A DNA stretch of 58,087 nucleotides from Eubacterium sp. (GCA_017459345.1 JAFUDC010000007.1:1-58087), one strand, 5' to 3'; shown: positions 9,065 to 17,870, counted from the stretch's first letter. Numbers and translations are program-made. The notes: a model not told the origin generated them from the letters alone.

Positions 9065-10561
9065 ATGCAATACATTTGCTCAGCTGATGAGATGCAGGCC
9101 ATCGATGCCTACAGCATACAGGAGATCGGCATTCCCGGAATTGTACTGATGGAGAAGGCCTCCCTGGCTCTTGAAGATGAGATTATCCGGCGTTTTCCTG
9201 ACCCTGTACCGGTTCTCATTATCACAGAGAAGGGCAACAACGGCGGGGATGGCCTGGCCCTGGGCCGTCTGCTGATGGCCAGGGGATATCCGGTGAACTT
9301 CTATGAGATTGGTGCAGTGAAGAGAGCTACGGAGTCCTATATGATCCAGAGGAATATCCTGGACCAGCTGGGGGGACATTTTGTGGATGAGCTCCCTTCT
9401 GAGGGGGCTGATATCATTGTGGATGCCATCTTCGGCGTGGGGCTTAAAAGAGAGGTTGGGGGGATTCACAGGGAAATTATCGAGAGGGTTAACAAGATGG
9501 ATGCCTTCCGGGTGGCCGTGGATGTCCCAAGCGGTGTAGATGCCTCAAGCGGTCGGATTCTGGGATGCAGTTTTAAGGCTGACCTTACGGTCACCTTCGG
9601 CTTCAATAAGCTGGGTCTGATCCTCTATCCGGGAGCAGACCAGGCCGGCCAGGTCCTGGTGAGGGATATCGGCTTTCCTCTGGAATCGGTTCTTCATGTC
9701 CTTCCCCGCACCCTGACCTATAGCCCGGAAGACCTGACCCTTCTTCCCGGGAGAAGATCCTGGTCCAATAAGGGAAGCTATGGAAAGGTTCTGCTGATCG
9801 CGGGTTCCTGTAATATGGCGGGGGCTGCTTATCTGTCAGCTCTGGCTGCATACAGGACAGGCTGCGGTCTGGTGAGGATTTTTACCTGTGAGCAGAATCG
9901 GGTCATCCTTCAGAGTCTGATTCCTGAGGCCATCATGACGACCTGGACCAGTCATCAGGATATGGAAAGACTCCTTCCTGAAGCAATTTCCTGGGCGGAT
10001 GTCATAGGGATTGGTCCCGGTATCGGCCAGGGGGAGATGGCCGGACAGCTTCTTCACACAGTTCTTTCCTGCGGGAAGGTTCCTCTGGTGATCGATGCGG
10101 ATGGCATCAACAGTCTGGCAAAGATGGATGTCCTTTCCCATGCAGGACTTTATCAGGAGTATTCCGGAGGCATGATTCTCACCCCCCACCTGAAGGAAAT
10201 GGAGCGCTTAAGCCATATTCCGGTAAAGGATATACAGGAGAGCCTGCCTGAGACAGCCGGACGATTTGCCGATCCCGGCCATGTCTTTGTTTTAAAAGAT
10301 GCCAGGACCCTTGTGTCCGACGGGACGGAACCCACATATATTAATCAGAGCGGTAATCACGGGATGGCTGTGGGAGGCAGCGGAGATGTGCTCACCGGGA
10401 TCATCTGCGGCCTGCTGGCTCAGGGACTGTCCCTGCTTGAAGCCGCCAGACTTGGAGTGTACTGCCATGGGCTTGCCGGGGATGCGGCTGCCGCCGAAAA
10501 AGGCTGCTACAGCATGAGCGCCCGTGATATAGCGGAGAGCATCTGTCAGGTAATCCGCTGA
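9065..10561 (+). CDS. nnr: Bifunctional NAD(P)HX epimerase / ADP-dependent NAD(P)HX dehydratase
   Basis: This enzyme repairs hydrated, inactive NADH and NADPH. The 498-residue protein fuses an N-terminal YjeF_N epimerase domain (about 1-210; GNNGGDGLALGRLL, DAIFGVGLKR, DVPSGVDASSG) to a C-terminal ribokinase-like dehydratase (about 225-495; NKGSYGKVLLIAGS, GPGIGQG, NQSGNHGMAVGGSGDVLTGIICGLLAQG). The length is that of the fused bacterial family. In many Firmicutes nnr is near acpS, alr and mazEF; here mazF follows 128 bases downstream, while acpS and alr are missing. Confidence 0.94.
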   Translation: MQYICSADEMQAIDAYSIQEIGIPGIVLMEKASLALEDEIIRRFPDPVPVLIITEKGNNGGDGLALGRLLMARGYPVNFYEIGAVKRATESYMIQRNILDQLGGHFVDELPSEGADIIVDAIFGVGLKREVGGIHREIIERVNKMDAFRVAVDVPSGVDASSGRILGCSFKADLTVTFGFNKLGLILYPGADQAGQVLVRDIGFPLESVLHVLPRTLTYSPEDLTLLPGRRSWSNKGSYGKVLLIAGSCNMAGAAYLSALAAYRTGCGLVRIFTCEQNRVILQSLIPEAIMTTWTSHQDMERLLPEAISWADVIGIGPGIGQGEMAGQLLHTVLSCGKVPLVIDADGINSLAKMDVLSHAGLYQEYSGGMILTPHLKEMERLSHIPVKDIQESLPETAGRFADPGHVFVLKDARTLVSDGTEPTYINQSGNHGMAVGGSGDVLTGIICGLLAQGLSLLEAARLGVYCHGLAGDAAAAEKGCYSMSARDIAESICQVIR

Positions 10562-10628
10562 GATATTGTGACTGACTGCTCCTCACCTGATGATTTTCAG
10601 TTTTGAAATCTTCTTTGCAAATATAAGA

Positions 10629-10687
10629 ATACTCACGATTTTTTTGGAAATACTCATGGTATAAAAACATTAGTATGGAGTGAGTAT
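10629..10687. repeat. Three copies of an ATACTCAc/t octamer before mazF
   Basis: ATACTCAC at 10629-10636 and ATACTCAT at 10650-10657 are direct copies 21 bases apart (two helical turns). GTGAGTAT at 10680-10687 is an exact inverted copy of the first and lies just before the mazF start, overlapping its GGAG ribosome-binding site. The array could be an operator, or its outer copies could pair in the mRNA and hide the ribosome-binding site. Confidence 0.55.
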
Positions 10688-10689
10688 CT

Positions 10690-11037
10690 ATGATCATAAA
10701 ACGGGGAGATATCTATTATGCCGACCTGCGTCCGGTGGTGGGATCGGAGCAGGGAGGAGTCAGGCCTGTCCTGATCATCCAGAATGATTCAGGCAACCGC
10801 CACAGCCCGACGGTGATCTGCGCCGCAATCACCAGCCGGATGAATAAGGCAAAGCTGCCCACCCATGTGGCTTTGTCCACCAGAGAGTGCCAGATCAGCA
10901 GGGATTCCGTGATCCTGCTGGAACAGATCCGCACCATAGATAAGAAGCGATTAAAAGAGAGAGTATGCAGACTGGATGCCGAGTCTTTGCGGAGAGTGGA
11001 CCGGGCGTTAAAGGTCAGTCTGGAGCTGATTACATAG
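10690..11037 (+). CDS. mazF: MazF/EndoA-type mRNA endoribonuclease toxin
   Basis: A 115-residue protein that is very close in sequence to Bacillus subtilis EndoA/Maz[31 protein letters not shown] with the catalytic Arg25, and AAITSR with Thr48. The family cuts single-stranded mRNA at short sites and is normally held inactive by a MazE antitoxin encoded just upstream. The 128 bases upstream contain no reading frame for an antitoxin and the gene before it is nnr, so no partner is encoded next to it. GGAG at 10677-10680 is the likely ribosome-binding site. CBS-domain and yebC genes follow. Confidence 0.93.
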   Translation: MIIKRGDIYYADLRPVVGSEQGGVRPVLIIQNDSGNRHSPTVICAAITSRMNKAKLPTHVALSTRECQISRDSVILLEQIRTIDKKRLKERVCRLDAESLRRVDRALKVSLELIT

Positions 11038-11069
11038 GGATTAGTCCTATGCATTTGGAGGTGTGATGT

Positions 11070-11999
11070 ATGAGTGTCTCGTCTTTTACAGTGCTTATGG
11101 CCGTCATGATGGCAGTGTTTCTGCTGATGATGGCTGTTGTGCTGGTCAAAGTACTTCGATTGACGGATACCATGAAAAAAGTAGATTTTTCAAAATTCAG
11201 GGAAGAAGAGGAGAATGAATACGAGGAGGAGATCCGCAACATTGCCAATGAAGGCCATGAGCAGGGTGTGATCCTGGCGGATGAGGCCAAGATGATCTCC
11301 AACATATTTGAATTTGGCGATATGGATGCCAAGGATGTCATGCAGTTTCGACAGAAGATTGTGGGTCTGGAGAGCCGGATCTCCCTGGAGGAGGCCATCC
11401 GCTTTATGGTAAACCAGCATTATTCCAGGTATCCGGTTTATGAGGAGGACCTGGATCACATCCTGGGCATCTTACATTTCAGAGATGCGGTTAAGTGCTG
11501 GCTGGAGACTCCGGACAAGACCATCGCCGAGATTGTCCGGAAACCGTTTTATGTGCATGAGGCCATGGATATCAATGAGCTCCTGTCCACCATGAGGAGC
11601 AATAAGAGCCATCTGGCGGTGGTCCTGGACGAGTTCGGCCAGACAGCCGGTCTGGTGGCCCTGGAGGATATCCTGGAGACCATCGTCGGGGATATCCTGG
11701 ATGAGTATGATGTGGAGGAGAAGGAGATTGTCCGTCTTTCGGAAGATACCTTCGTCGCCTCCGGCATGATCCGGCTGGATGATCTGGAGGATGTTCTGGA
11801 AATCACATTTGACACGGAAGAGTTTGAGACCCTGAACGGCTTCCTGATCAATGAGATCGGCCACCTTCCGGAACCTGGCGAGGAGGTGGAAGTACATTTT
11901 AAGGGATATTGCTTTACCAGCTCCGAGCAGGTCAACAATGTGCTCCGCCAGATCCACATCAGGAAAGAGGAAGAGGGGGAGGCCGGCCAGGGAGAATAG
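11070..11999 (+). CDS. CBS-pair / CorC-HlyC domain protein with a single membrane anchor
   Basis: A 309-residue protein with one N-terminal membrane segment (about 8-28), an acidic helix, a CBS pair (about 90-215; RYPVYEEDLDHILGILHFRDAV, LAVVLDEFGQTAGLVALEDILETIVGDI) and a C-terminal CorC_HlyC domain (about 225-300; LNGFLINEIGHLPEPGEEV). Full-length relatives of the CNNM/HlyC group carry a four-helix DUF21 membrane domain before the CBS pair; here one helix replaces it, so the protein is probably a nucleotide-sensing accessory rather than a transporter. GGAGGTG at 11056-11062 sets the start. It follows mazF by 32 bases and may be cotranscribed. Confidence 0.85.
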   Translation: MSVSSFTVLMAVMMAVFLLMMAVVLVKVLRLTDTMKKVDFSKFREEEENEYEEEIRNIANEGHEQGVILADEAKMISNIFEFGDMDAKDVMQFRQKIVGLESRISLEEAIRFMVNQHYSRYPVYEEDLDHILGILHFRDAVKCWLETPDKTIAEIVRKPFYVHEAMDINELLSTMRSNKSHLAVVLDEFGQTAGLVALEDILETIVGDILDEYDVEEKEIVRLSEDTFVASGMIRLDDLEDVLEITFDTEEFETLNGFLINEIGHLPEPGEEVEVHFKGYCFTSSEQVNNVLRQIHIRKEEEGEAGQGE

Positions 12000-12031
12000 G
12001 ACCGGTCAGGCTGCGGCTGCGCTTTACGTTC

Positions 12032-12060
12032 TTGACGGATAAGTTAAATAATGATAGTAT
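12032..12060 (+). promoter_or_regulatory. Promoter of yebC
   Basis: TTGACG (12032-12037), 17-base spacer, TAGTAT (12055-12060), about 50 bases before the yebC start. Confidence 0.65.
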
Positions 12061-12111
12061 CTTTAAGAATGAGATAAATACATAAACAATGATAAAGAGA
12101 GGGATAAAGAG

Positions 12112-12849
12112 ATGTCTGGACATTCCAAATTTGAGAATATCAAGCATAAAAAAGAAAAGAATGATGCTGCAAAGGGTAAGATTTTTACTGTAATCGGCCG
12201 CGAGATTGCTGTGGCGGTGAAGGAAGGCGGAGCGGACCCTGCCAACAACAGCAAGCTTCGTGATGTCATTGCCAAGGCCAAGGCCAACAACATGCCCAAT
12301 GATACCATCGAGCGCGGCATCAAGAAGGCAGCCGGAGATGCCGAATCTGTCAATTACGTGCAGAATACATATGAAGGCTATGGCCCAAGCGGTATCGCCA
12401 TCATCGTTGAAACCCTGACGGACAACAAGAACCGCACTGCGGCCAATGTCCGTGCGGCTTTTTCCAAGGGCAAGGGCAATATCGGCACCACAGGCTGTGT
12501 GTCCTTCATGTTCCAGAAGAAGGGGCAGATCATCGTATCCAAGGAAGAGTATGAGACGGATGCGGATGATTTCATGATGCTGGCCTTAGATGCCGGTGCG
12601 GAAGATTTCGTGGAGGAGGATGACAGCTATGAGATCCTCACAGATCCCGACAGCTTCGGCGAGGTACGTGAAGCCCTGGAAAAAGAGGGAGTACCCATGG
12701 CATCTGCTGAGGTTACCATGATTCCGGATACCTATGTGAAGCTCACTGACCCGGATGACATCAAGAACCTGAACCGTACTCTTGATATGCTGGACGAGGA
12801 TGATGATGTCCAGGCTGTCTATCATAACTGGGAAGAGGATGACGAGTAG
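12112..12849 (+). CDS. yebC: YebC/PmpR family protein (TACO1-like)
   Basis: This 245-residue protein belongs to the YebC/TACO1 family, long listed as transcription regulators and more recently connected to ribosomes stalled in translation. It begins with the family hallmark [25 protein letters not shown] and contains [18 protein letters not shown] and [23 protein letters not shown]. It has its own promoter and is closed by a compact terminator whose stem starts at the last base of the stop codon. A typical full-length member with no oddities seen. Confidence 0.95.
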   Translation: MSGHSKFENIKHKKEKNDAAKGKIFTVIGREIAVAVKEGGADPANNSKLRDVIAKAKANNMPNDTIERGIKKAAGDAESVNYVQNTYEGYGPSGIAIIVETLTDNKNRTAANVRAAFSKGKGNIGTTGCVSFMFQKKGQIIVSKEEYETDADDFMMLALDAGAEDFVEEDDSYEILTDPDSFGEVREALEKEGVPMASAEVTMIPDTYVKLTDPDDIKNLNRTLDMLDEDDDVQAVYHNWEEDDE

Positions 12850-12872
12850 GCTGCATTATTTGCAGCCTTTTT
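12849..12872 (+). terminator. Terminator of yebC
   Basis: GGCTGCA (12849-12855), loop TTATT, TGCAGCC (12861-12867), then TTTTT. Confidence 0.92.
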
Positions 12873-12874
12873 AC

Positions 12875-12903
12875 TTGCATTTCCCATGATTCTATAATAT
12901 AAT
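12875..12903 (+). promoter_or_regulatory. Promoter of the amino acid ABC importer
   Basis: TTGCAT (12875-12880), 17-base spacer, TATAAT (12898-12903). Transcription would start near 12910, leaving a leader of about 113 bases that contains a folded element. Confidence 0.75.
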
Positions 12904-12917
12904 ACTTTAGTGTGATA

Positions 12918-12990
12918 GATTGCTGAAACGACAGAGCTCTGAAGAGATGATATTATGCTTTTGAGCTGTGACATTGGTTTCGCAATTAGC
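12918..12990 (+). ncRNA. 5' leader RNA structure, copy 1 (before the amino acid ABC importer)
   Basis: The outer stem pairs ATTGC-t-GAAAC (12919-12929) with GTTTCGCAAT (12977-12986), ten pairs with one bulged base. An inner stem pairs CAgAGCTC (12932-12939) with GAGCTgTG (12963-12970). The 3' strand plus adjacent loop, GACATTGGTTTCGCAATT, recurs almost unchanged at 34484-34501 in front of an unrelated gene, where the opposing strand differs but still pairs. No known riboswitch is recognised. Confidence 0.5.
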
Positions 12991-13022
12991 TGATTAATAT
13001 ATTATAGGAAAAGGAGAAAGTT

Positions 13023-13910
13023 ATGAAAAAGTTATTGACAGCACTACTTGCAGGTGTAATGTGCGTATCCTTACTTACCGGATGCGGCGGTTCAGGAAGT
13101 TCTGCTCCGGCAGCAGAGGGAACAACCCAGGCAGGAGAAGCGGCAGCGTCTGCAGATTCCGACTGGGCATACATCCAGGATAAGGGAGCCATGACCATCG
13201 GTATGACCCTCTTTGCCCCCATGAATTATTATGATGATAATAATGAATTTGTAGGCTTTGATACTGAGCTTGCCAATGCCGTTGGTGAGAAGCTCGGCAT
13301 TCAGATTGATTTTGAAGAGATCAACTGGGATTCCAAGGAAGTGGAGCTTAATTCCAAGAACATCGACTGTATCTGGAACGGCATGTGCATCACCGAGGAG
13401 AGAAAGCAGAACATGAGTATCACAGATCCTTATCTGATGAACACTCAGGCTATGGTTATGAAGGCTGACAGAGAGGAAGAGATCATGGCTGATGTATCCG
13501 GCCTTACCGTTACTGCAGAGCAGGGCTCCACCGGTGAGGGCAAGCTGGACGGCTCCATCGAAGATGATGAGACTGTTGAGGTTTCCGCACATGAGTACTT
13601 TGCAAACTCCAATTACGTACCTTCCGATTCCATGGCTAAGGCCCTCCTTGAGGTTAAGTCCGGCACAGCTGATCTGGCACTGGTTGACAGTGTTTGTGCT
13701 CTGGCTATGGTAGGCCCTGACACAGATTACTCTGATATGGTTGTCAACATGGACAATAAGTTCGGTGACCAGGAGTATGGTATTGCATTCCGCAAGGGAA
13801 GCGACACAGCCGATGTTGTGAGCGGTGCCATCGCAGAGCTTTATGCTGACGGAACTGTGGAAGAGATCGCAGCCAAGTATGGCCTTTCCGATGCTCTGAT
13901 CAAGAAATAA
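13023..13910 (+). CDS. Polar amino acid ABC transporter, substrate-binding lipoprotein
   Basis: A family 3 extracellular solute-binding protein of 295 residues. A signal peptide ends in the lipobox LLTGC (Cys21), so the mature protein would be a membrane-anchored lipoprotein. A Ser/Ala/Gly-rich linker (22-45) precedes the two-lobed domain with GMTLFAPMNYYDDNNEFVGFDTELANAVGEKLG, WNGMCITEERKQNMSITDPYL and VVSGAIAELYADGTVEEIAAKYG. The permease and ATPase follow, completing one importer, probably for a polar amino acid; the sequence does not show which. A palindromic hairpin separates it from the permease gene. Confidence 0.93.
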   Translation: MKKLLTALLAGVMCVSLLTGCGGSGSSAPAAEGTTQAGEAAASADSDWAYIQDKGAMTIGMTLFAPMNYYDDNNEFVGFDTELANAVGEKLGIQIDFEEINWDSKEVELNSKNIDCIWNGMCITEERKQNMSITDPYLMNTQAMVMKADREEEIMADVSGLTVTAEQGSTGEGKLDGSIEDDETVEVSAHEYFANSNYVPSDSMAKALLEVKSGTADLALVDSVCALAMVGPDTDYSDMVVNMDNKFGDQEYGIAFRKGSDTADVVSGAIAELYADGTVEEIAAKYGLSDALIKK

Positions 13911-13930
13911 TTAGTATAGTATAATACACG

Positions 13931-13962
13931 AGCAATAAAGGACCATATGGTCCTTTATTGCT
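13931..13962 (+). terminator. Palindromic attenuator between binding protein and permease
   Basis: A 32-base perfect palindrome: AGCAATAAAGGACCAT (13931-13946) followed by its exact complement (13947-13962), with a T-rich right arm. Such a hairpin would end most transcripts, keeping the binding protein more abundant than the membrane parts. Confidence 0.75.
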
Positions 13963-13995
13963 CTGTTATCTGTTTATGAAAGAAGGAATCAAGAT

Positions 13996-14640
13996 ATGTT
14001 AGGTGCCAGCCCTCTTGAATCATTGACCTCCGGGTTTATATTTAACATAGAGCTATTTGTGATCACGCTGGTTCTGGCCTTGCCGCTGGGCCTTGTGATT
14101 ACTTTTTTGTCAACATCAAAGTTTAAACCATTAAAATATGTCATGAAGGTTTATATCTGGGTAATCCGGGGAACGCCTCTCATGCTTCAGCTCTTTGTCA
14201 TTCTCTATGCGCCGGGACTGCTCTTCGGCATTCCCATGTCCTCGCGCTTTACGGCGGCAATTGCGGCCTTTGTTATCAACTACTCGGCCTATTTTTCTGA
14301 GATATACCGGGCCGGTATAGAGAGTATCTCAAGGGGGCAGTATGAGGCCGGTCAGGTTTTAGGTATGACCCGGTCGCAGATTTTCTTTAAGGTTATCCTG
14401 CTTCAGGTGATCAAGCGTATTGTTCCGCCTATGGGCAATGAAGTTATCACCCTGACAAAGGATACCTCACTGGCCAGGGTTATCGGTGTGGCTGAAATTA
14501 TCATGAGCGCAGAGCGCTTTACCAAGCAGGGCCTGATCTGGCCGCTGTTTTCCACAGGACTTTTCTTCCTGGTATTTAACGGAGTTCTCTCCCTCCTTCT
14601 TGGATGGATTGAGAAAAAGATGGATTATTTCAGAGTCTGA
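13996..14640 (+). CDS. Polar amino acid ABC transporter, permease
   Basis: A 214-residue HisM/GlnP-type membrane protein with about five membrane segments. The cytoplasmic coupling loop (EAA loop) is visible as YEAGQVLGMTRSQIFFKVILLQVIKRIVPP (about 113-142), and RGTPLMLQL is the usual early motif. It forms the channel for the importer encoded by the adjacent genes and probably works as a homodimer because no second permease is present. The ATPase gene begins 19 bases downstream. Confidence 0.93.
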   Translation: MLGASPLESLTSGFIFNIELFVITLVLALPLGLVITFLSTSKFKPLKYVMKVYIWVIRGTPLMLQLFVILYAPGLLFGIPMSSRFTAAIAAFVINYSAYFSEIYRAGIESISRGQYEAGQVLGMTRSQIFFKVILLQVIKRIVPPMGNEVITLTKDTSLARVIGVAEIIMSAERFTKQGLIWPLFSTGLFFLVFNGVLSLLLGWIEKKMDYFRV

Positions 14641-14659
14641 ATGAATAGGAGGATGAGAG

Positions 14660-15445
14660 ATGGCTATATTGGAGGTTAAGAACCTGAAGAAAAGTTTCGG
14701 CACTCTTGAAGTATTAAAGGGGATTAATTTCTCCCTGGAAAAGGGGGAGGCCCTGTCCATGATCGGGGCTTCCGGAAGTGGAAAGACCACTTTGCTTCGG
14801 TGTCTCAATTTCCTGGAGAAACCCACAGAGGGGCAGATTATCGTCAAGGGCAGTACCATCTATGACTCCGGCAACCCCAAGTCAGCCACGGAGGCAGAGA
14901 TAAGGAAGAACCGGCTGCATTTCGGCATGGTATTCCAGTCCTTTAACCTCTTTCCCCAGTACACGGCACTTGGCAACTGCACCCTGGCCAAGGAGCTGGC
15001 TGCCAAGGAGAGACCTGACTTCAAGGAGCGCAGGAAAGATATCCTGGAAGAGATCCGGGAGGAGGGAATCGCCATCCTGACCAGTGTTGGATTGCAGGAC
15101 AAGGTGGATTTCTATCCCCACCAGCTCTCCGGAGGACAGCAGCAGCGTGTGGCCATTGCCAGAGCCCTGATGCTGCAGCCCGATATTCTCTGTTTTGATG
15201 AACCTACCTCTGCCCTGGATCCGGAGCTTACCGGGGAGGTGCTGAAGGTTATTCGCAGCCTGGCAGACCGGCATACCACCATGGTTATCGTAACCCACGA
15301 GATGCAGTTTGCAAGAGATGTCTCTGACAAGGTGCTCTTTCTTGATAAGGGTATGGTTGCAGAATATGGCACCCCCCAGCAGGTATTTGAGAATCCCCGG
15401 GAGGAGCGTACCAGACAGTTCCTCTTAAGATATTTTGAGAACTGA
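14660..15445 (+). CDS. Polar amino acid ABC transporter, ATPase
   Basis: A 261-residue ATPase of the GlnQ/HisP group that would power the importer. Walker A is GASGSGKTT (36-44), the Q-loop is in FGMVFQSFNLFPQYTALGN, the signature is LSGGQQQRVAIARAL, Walker B is ILCFDEPTSALDPE and the switch histidine is in VIVTHEMQFA. A stretch between the Q-loop and signature (RPDFKERRKDILEEIREEG) is longer than in most family members. A putative dehydrogenase gene follows 25 bases downstream. Confidence 0.95.
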   Translation: MAILEVKNLKKSFGTLEVLKGINFSLEKGEALSMIGASGSGKTTLLRCLNFLEKPTEGQIIVKGSTIYDSGNPKSATEAEIRKNRLHFGMVFQSFNLFPQYTALGNCTLAKELAAKERPDFKERRKDILEEIREEGIAILTSVGLQDKVDFYPHQLSGGQQQRVAIARALMLQPDILCFDEPTSALDPELTGEVLKVIRSLADRHTTMVIVTHEMQFARDVSDKVLFLDKGMVAEYGTPQQVFENPREERTRQFLLRYFEN

Positions 15446-15470
15446 GCGGGCTTGTATGGAAGGAGCAGAC

Positions 15471-16547
15471 ATGGAGAATTATACAATCTATGCACCCCCT
15501 TACACAGTAGGGCCGGAGGCTTATGGTAAGATTTCGGAGTATACCCGTCTATATGGGACCAGGGCTGTGGTGATCGGCGGAACCAGAGCCATGGCAGCGG
15601 CAAAGGAGAAACTGATCCGCGCTGCCGCCGGGACTGACCTTGAGATTATTGATTTTATCCTGTTCGGGAGGGAATGTACCTTTGAGACTGCCGGGAAGCT
15701 TGCCACGCTGCCTGCGGTAAGAGAAGCGGATATGATCTTTGCGGTCGGCGGAGGCAAGGCCATCGATACCTGCAAGCTGGTCAGCATGGAGCTTAAAAAG
15801 CCCTATTTTGCCTTTCCCACCATCGCTTCCAACTGTGCAGCGGCATCTTCTTTATCCATCGTCTATCATGAGGATGGATCTTTCTGTGACTTTGTCCATT
15901 TTCTTGATTCGGCAAGACATGTCTTTATCGACACACAGATTATCGCCGAGGCGCCCCGGGAGTACCTGTGGGCAGGCATCGGGGATACCTATGCCAAGTA
16001 CTATGAGGTGAGCATTTCCGCAAGGGATGAGGATCTATCCCACTATATCGCCCTGGGTGTCAATATGAGCCGGATGTGCATGGAGACCCTGATCAGGCAT
16101 GGGGAGCAGGCATTAAAGGATAATATCAATAAGCAGCCCTCCTGCGACCTGGAGCAGGCAGCCCTGGCTATCATCATCACCACAGGGTGGGTATCCATGC
16201 TGGTGGCCAGAGATCACAGCATGGATTATAACGGGGGAGTTGCCCACGCCTTCTTCTACGGCCTCTGCAATCTCCCCGGATTTGACGAGAATCACCTCCA
16301 TGGAGTGGTGGTCGGATTCGGTGTCTTGCTGCTTCTCATGATGGATGGCAGAGAAGAGGAATGCCGGAAGCTGATGGAATTCAATAAAAAGGTGGGACTG
16401 CCTGTGAGATTGTCGGATATTGATGTGACCCTGGACCAGGTGGCCTCCTGTGCCGAAGGCATGACCAAGGATGAAGATCTGGACCATTACCCCTACAGGG
16501 TTACGGCTCAGATGATCATTGATGCAGCTGCAAAACTGGATTATTGA
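15471..16547 (+). CDS. Iron-containing alcohol dehydrogenase family protein (glycerol dehydrogenase-like)
   Basis: A 358-residue member of the GldA-like branch of metal-dependent alcohol dehydrogenases. The NAD-binding FAVGGGKAIDTCK box is clear, and likely metal ligands lie in GIGDTYAKYYE, GGVAHAFFYGL and ENHLHGVVVGFG. The substrate loop reads ASNCAAASSLSIVY where true glycerol dehydrogenases have a form of AS(T)DAPTSALSVIY, so the substrate is probably not glycerol. The frame opens at 15435, inside the ATPase gene, but AAGGAG at 15460-15465 is spaced for the ATG at 15471. Confidence 0.85.
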   Translation: MENYTIYAPPYTVGPEAYGKISEYTRLYGTRAVVIGGTRAMAAAKEKLIRAAAGTDLEIIDFILFGRECTFETAGKLATLPAVREADMIFAVGGGKAIDTCKLVSMELKKPYFAFPTIASNCAAASSLSIVYHEDGSFCDFVHFLDSARHVFIDTQIIAEAPREYLWAGIGDTYAKYYEVSISARDEDLSHYIALGVNMSRMCMETLIRHGEQALKDNINKQPSCDLEQAALAIIITTGWVSMLVARDHSMDYNGGVAHAFFYGLCNLPGFDENHLHGVVVGFGVLLLLMMDGREEECRKLMEFNKKVGLPVRLSDIDVTLDQVASCAEGMTKDEDLDHYPYRVTAQMIIDAAAKLDY

Positions 16548-16616
16548 TTCAGGCAGTGTATTTTAATTAGATACATGATGGTCACAGTTTTAACACATAT
16601 TATTCTTATAATCTGT

Positions 16617-16655
16617 AACTACTCGGAGACCACATCAGATGTGTTCTGAGTAGTT
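16617..16655. repeat. Inverted repeat upstream of the zinc protease gene
   Basis: AACTACTC (16617-16624) pairs with GAGTAGTT (16648-16655), and an inner CACAT/ATGTG hairpin lies at 16631-16643. No T-run follows on either strand, so it is not a standard terminator; it ends 33 bases before the protease start. Confidence 0.5.
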
Positions 16656-16687
16656 AAAAAACTGATCTTTCTTAAGGAGGCGATTAT

Positions 16688-17398
16688 ATGGGTTATTACG
16701 GATATGGATATGGAATGTATTTTGACTGGACCTATATCCTGGTGATCATTGGTGTGATCATCACAATGATAGCATCCTCCAGGGTGAATTCCACCTATGC
16801 AAAGTTCCAGAAGGTCCGGAGTCATTCCGGCATTACGGCTGCAGAGGCTGCCGAACGGATCCTTCACGGAGCAGGAATCTATGATGTCAGGATTGAGCAT
16901 ATCTCGGGTAATCTGACGGATAATTATGATCCCAGAAGCAAGGTGCTCCACCTGTCTGATGCCACCTATCAGTCAACTTCCGTGGCGGCCATCGGCGTGG
17001 CGGCCCATGAGTGCGGGCATGCCATACAGGATGCCCGGGGCTATGCGCCTCTCCAGGTTCGGGGGGCTATCGTGCCGGTTGTGAATATCAGTTCCAATCT
17101 GGCCTGGCCCATTATCCTTGTCGGGGTTTTACTGAGCTTTAATCATACACTGATTACTCTGGGCATTGTCCTTTTCTCCCTTACGGTCCTTTTCCACCTG
17201 ATTACCCTGCCGGTGGAGTTTGATGCTTCGGGAAGGGCACTGAAGATACTTAGCAGTTCTCATATGCTTTATGAGGATGAGGTGGCCGGGGCCAGGAAGG
17301 TTCTGACAGCTGCGGCCATGACATACGTTGCCTCGGCAGCGGCCTCCATCCTGCAGCTTCTGCGTCTTCTCCTTCTTTTCGGAAGGAGAAGGGACTGA
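16688..17398 (+). CDS. Membrane zinc metallopeptidase (Zn_peptidase_2 family)
   Basis: A 236-residue protein of the neutral zinc metallopeptidase 2 family (Bacillus YugP type). It has an N-terminal membrane segment (about 14-32), the zinc site HECGH (107-111) with a likely third ligand Glu177 in LPVEFDASGRA, two further hydrophobic segments (about 128-170) and a C-terminal one. The start has an AAGGAGG ribosome-binding site. The stop overlaps the rlmH start by one base (TGATG), so the two are translationally coupled. Its substrates are unknown. Confidence 0.9.
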   Translation: MGYYGYGYGMYFDWTYILVIIGVIITMIASSRVNSTYAKFQKVRSHSGITAAEAAERILHGAGIYDVRIEHISGNLTDNYDPRSKVLHLSDATYQSTSVAAIGVAAHECGHAIQDARGYAPLQVRGAIVPVVNISSNLAWPIILVGVLLSFNHTLITLGIVLFSLTVLFHLITLPVEFDASGRALKILSSSHMLYEDEVAGARKVLTAAAMTYVASAAASILQLLRLLLLFGRRRD

Positions 17399-17865
17399 TG
17401 AAGGATATCCGGATTCTGTGTGTGGGCAAGGTCAGAGAGAAGTTTTTCGCAGATGGGATTGATGAGGCTTTAAAGTCCATCAGGAATTCCTGTCCGGTTT
17501 CCATCCTGGAGTGTCCGGATGAAGCCACGCCGGATAATGCATCTCCTGCACAGGAGAGGCTGATCAGGGAGAAGGAGGGTGCAAGGATTCTCTCCCATAT
17601 CAGGGAGGGGGACTATGTCATCGCTCTTAGCATAGACGGCAGACATTATGATACGGATCAATTGCATAGACATCTATCCAAGATAAGGGAACGGATATCC
17701 GGCTCCCTTATCTTTGTCATAGGAGGGTCGCTGGGCTTATCTGATCAGGTGATAAAGAGGGCAGATGAAAAACTGAGCTTTTCTGCCTTGACATTTCCCC
17801 ATCAGCTGATGAGACTGATGCTTGCTGACCAGATTGCGTCATGGACCAGCCTGCGCCGGCTATAA
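17398..17865 (+). CDS. rlmH: RlmH-family 23S rRNA methyltransferase lacking the C-terminal tail
   Basis: RlmH methylates N3 of pseudouridine 1915 in helix 69 of 23S rRNA. The 155-residue protein keeps the SPOUT AdoMet-binding knot: FVIGGSLGLSD (Gly109, Gly110) and LTFPHQLMRL (133-139). The family normally ends with QxYRAFxIxxxxxYHK, the tail that meets the rRNA; here the protein ends ...LADQIASWTSLRRL with none of the YR or PYHK residues, and no other frame at the 3' end restores them. The N-terminal helix also differs from the usual EYxKRLxRY. A second RlmH-like protein at 20521-20961 has exactly the missing parts. Confidence 0.88.
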   Translation: MKDIRILCVGKVREKFFADGIDEALKSIRNSCPVSILECPDEATPDNASPAQERLIREKEGARILSHIREGDYVIALSIDGRHYDTDQLHRHLSKIRERISGSLIFVIGGSLGLSDQVIKRADEKLSFSALTFPHQLMRLMLADQIASWTSLRRL

Positions 17866-17870
17866 GTCTC

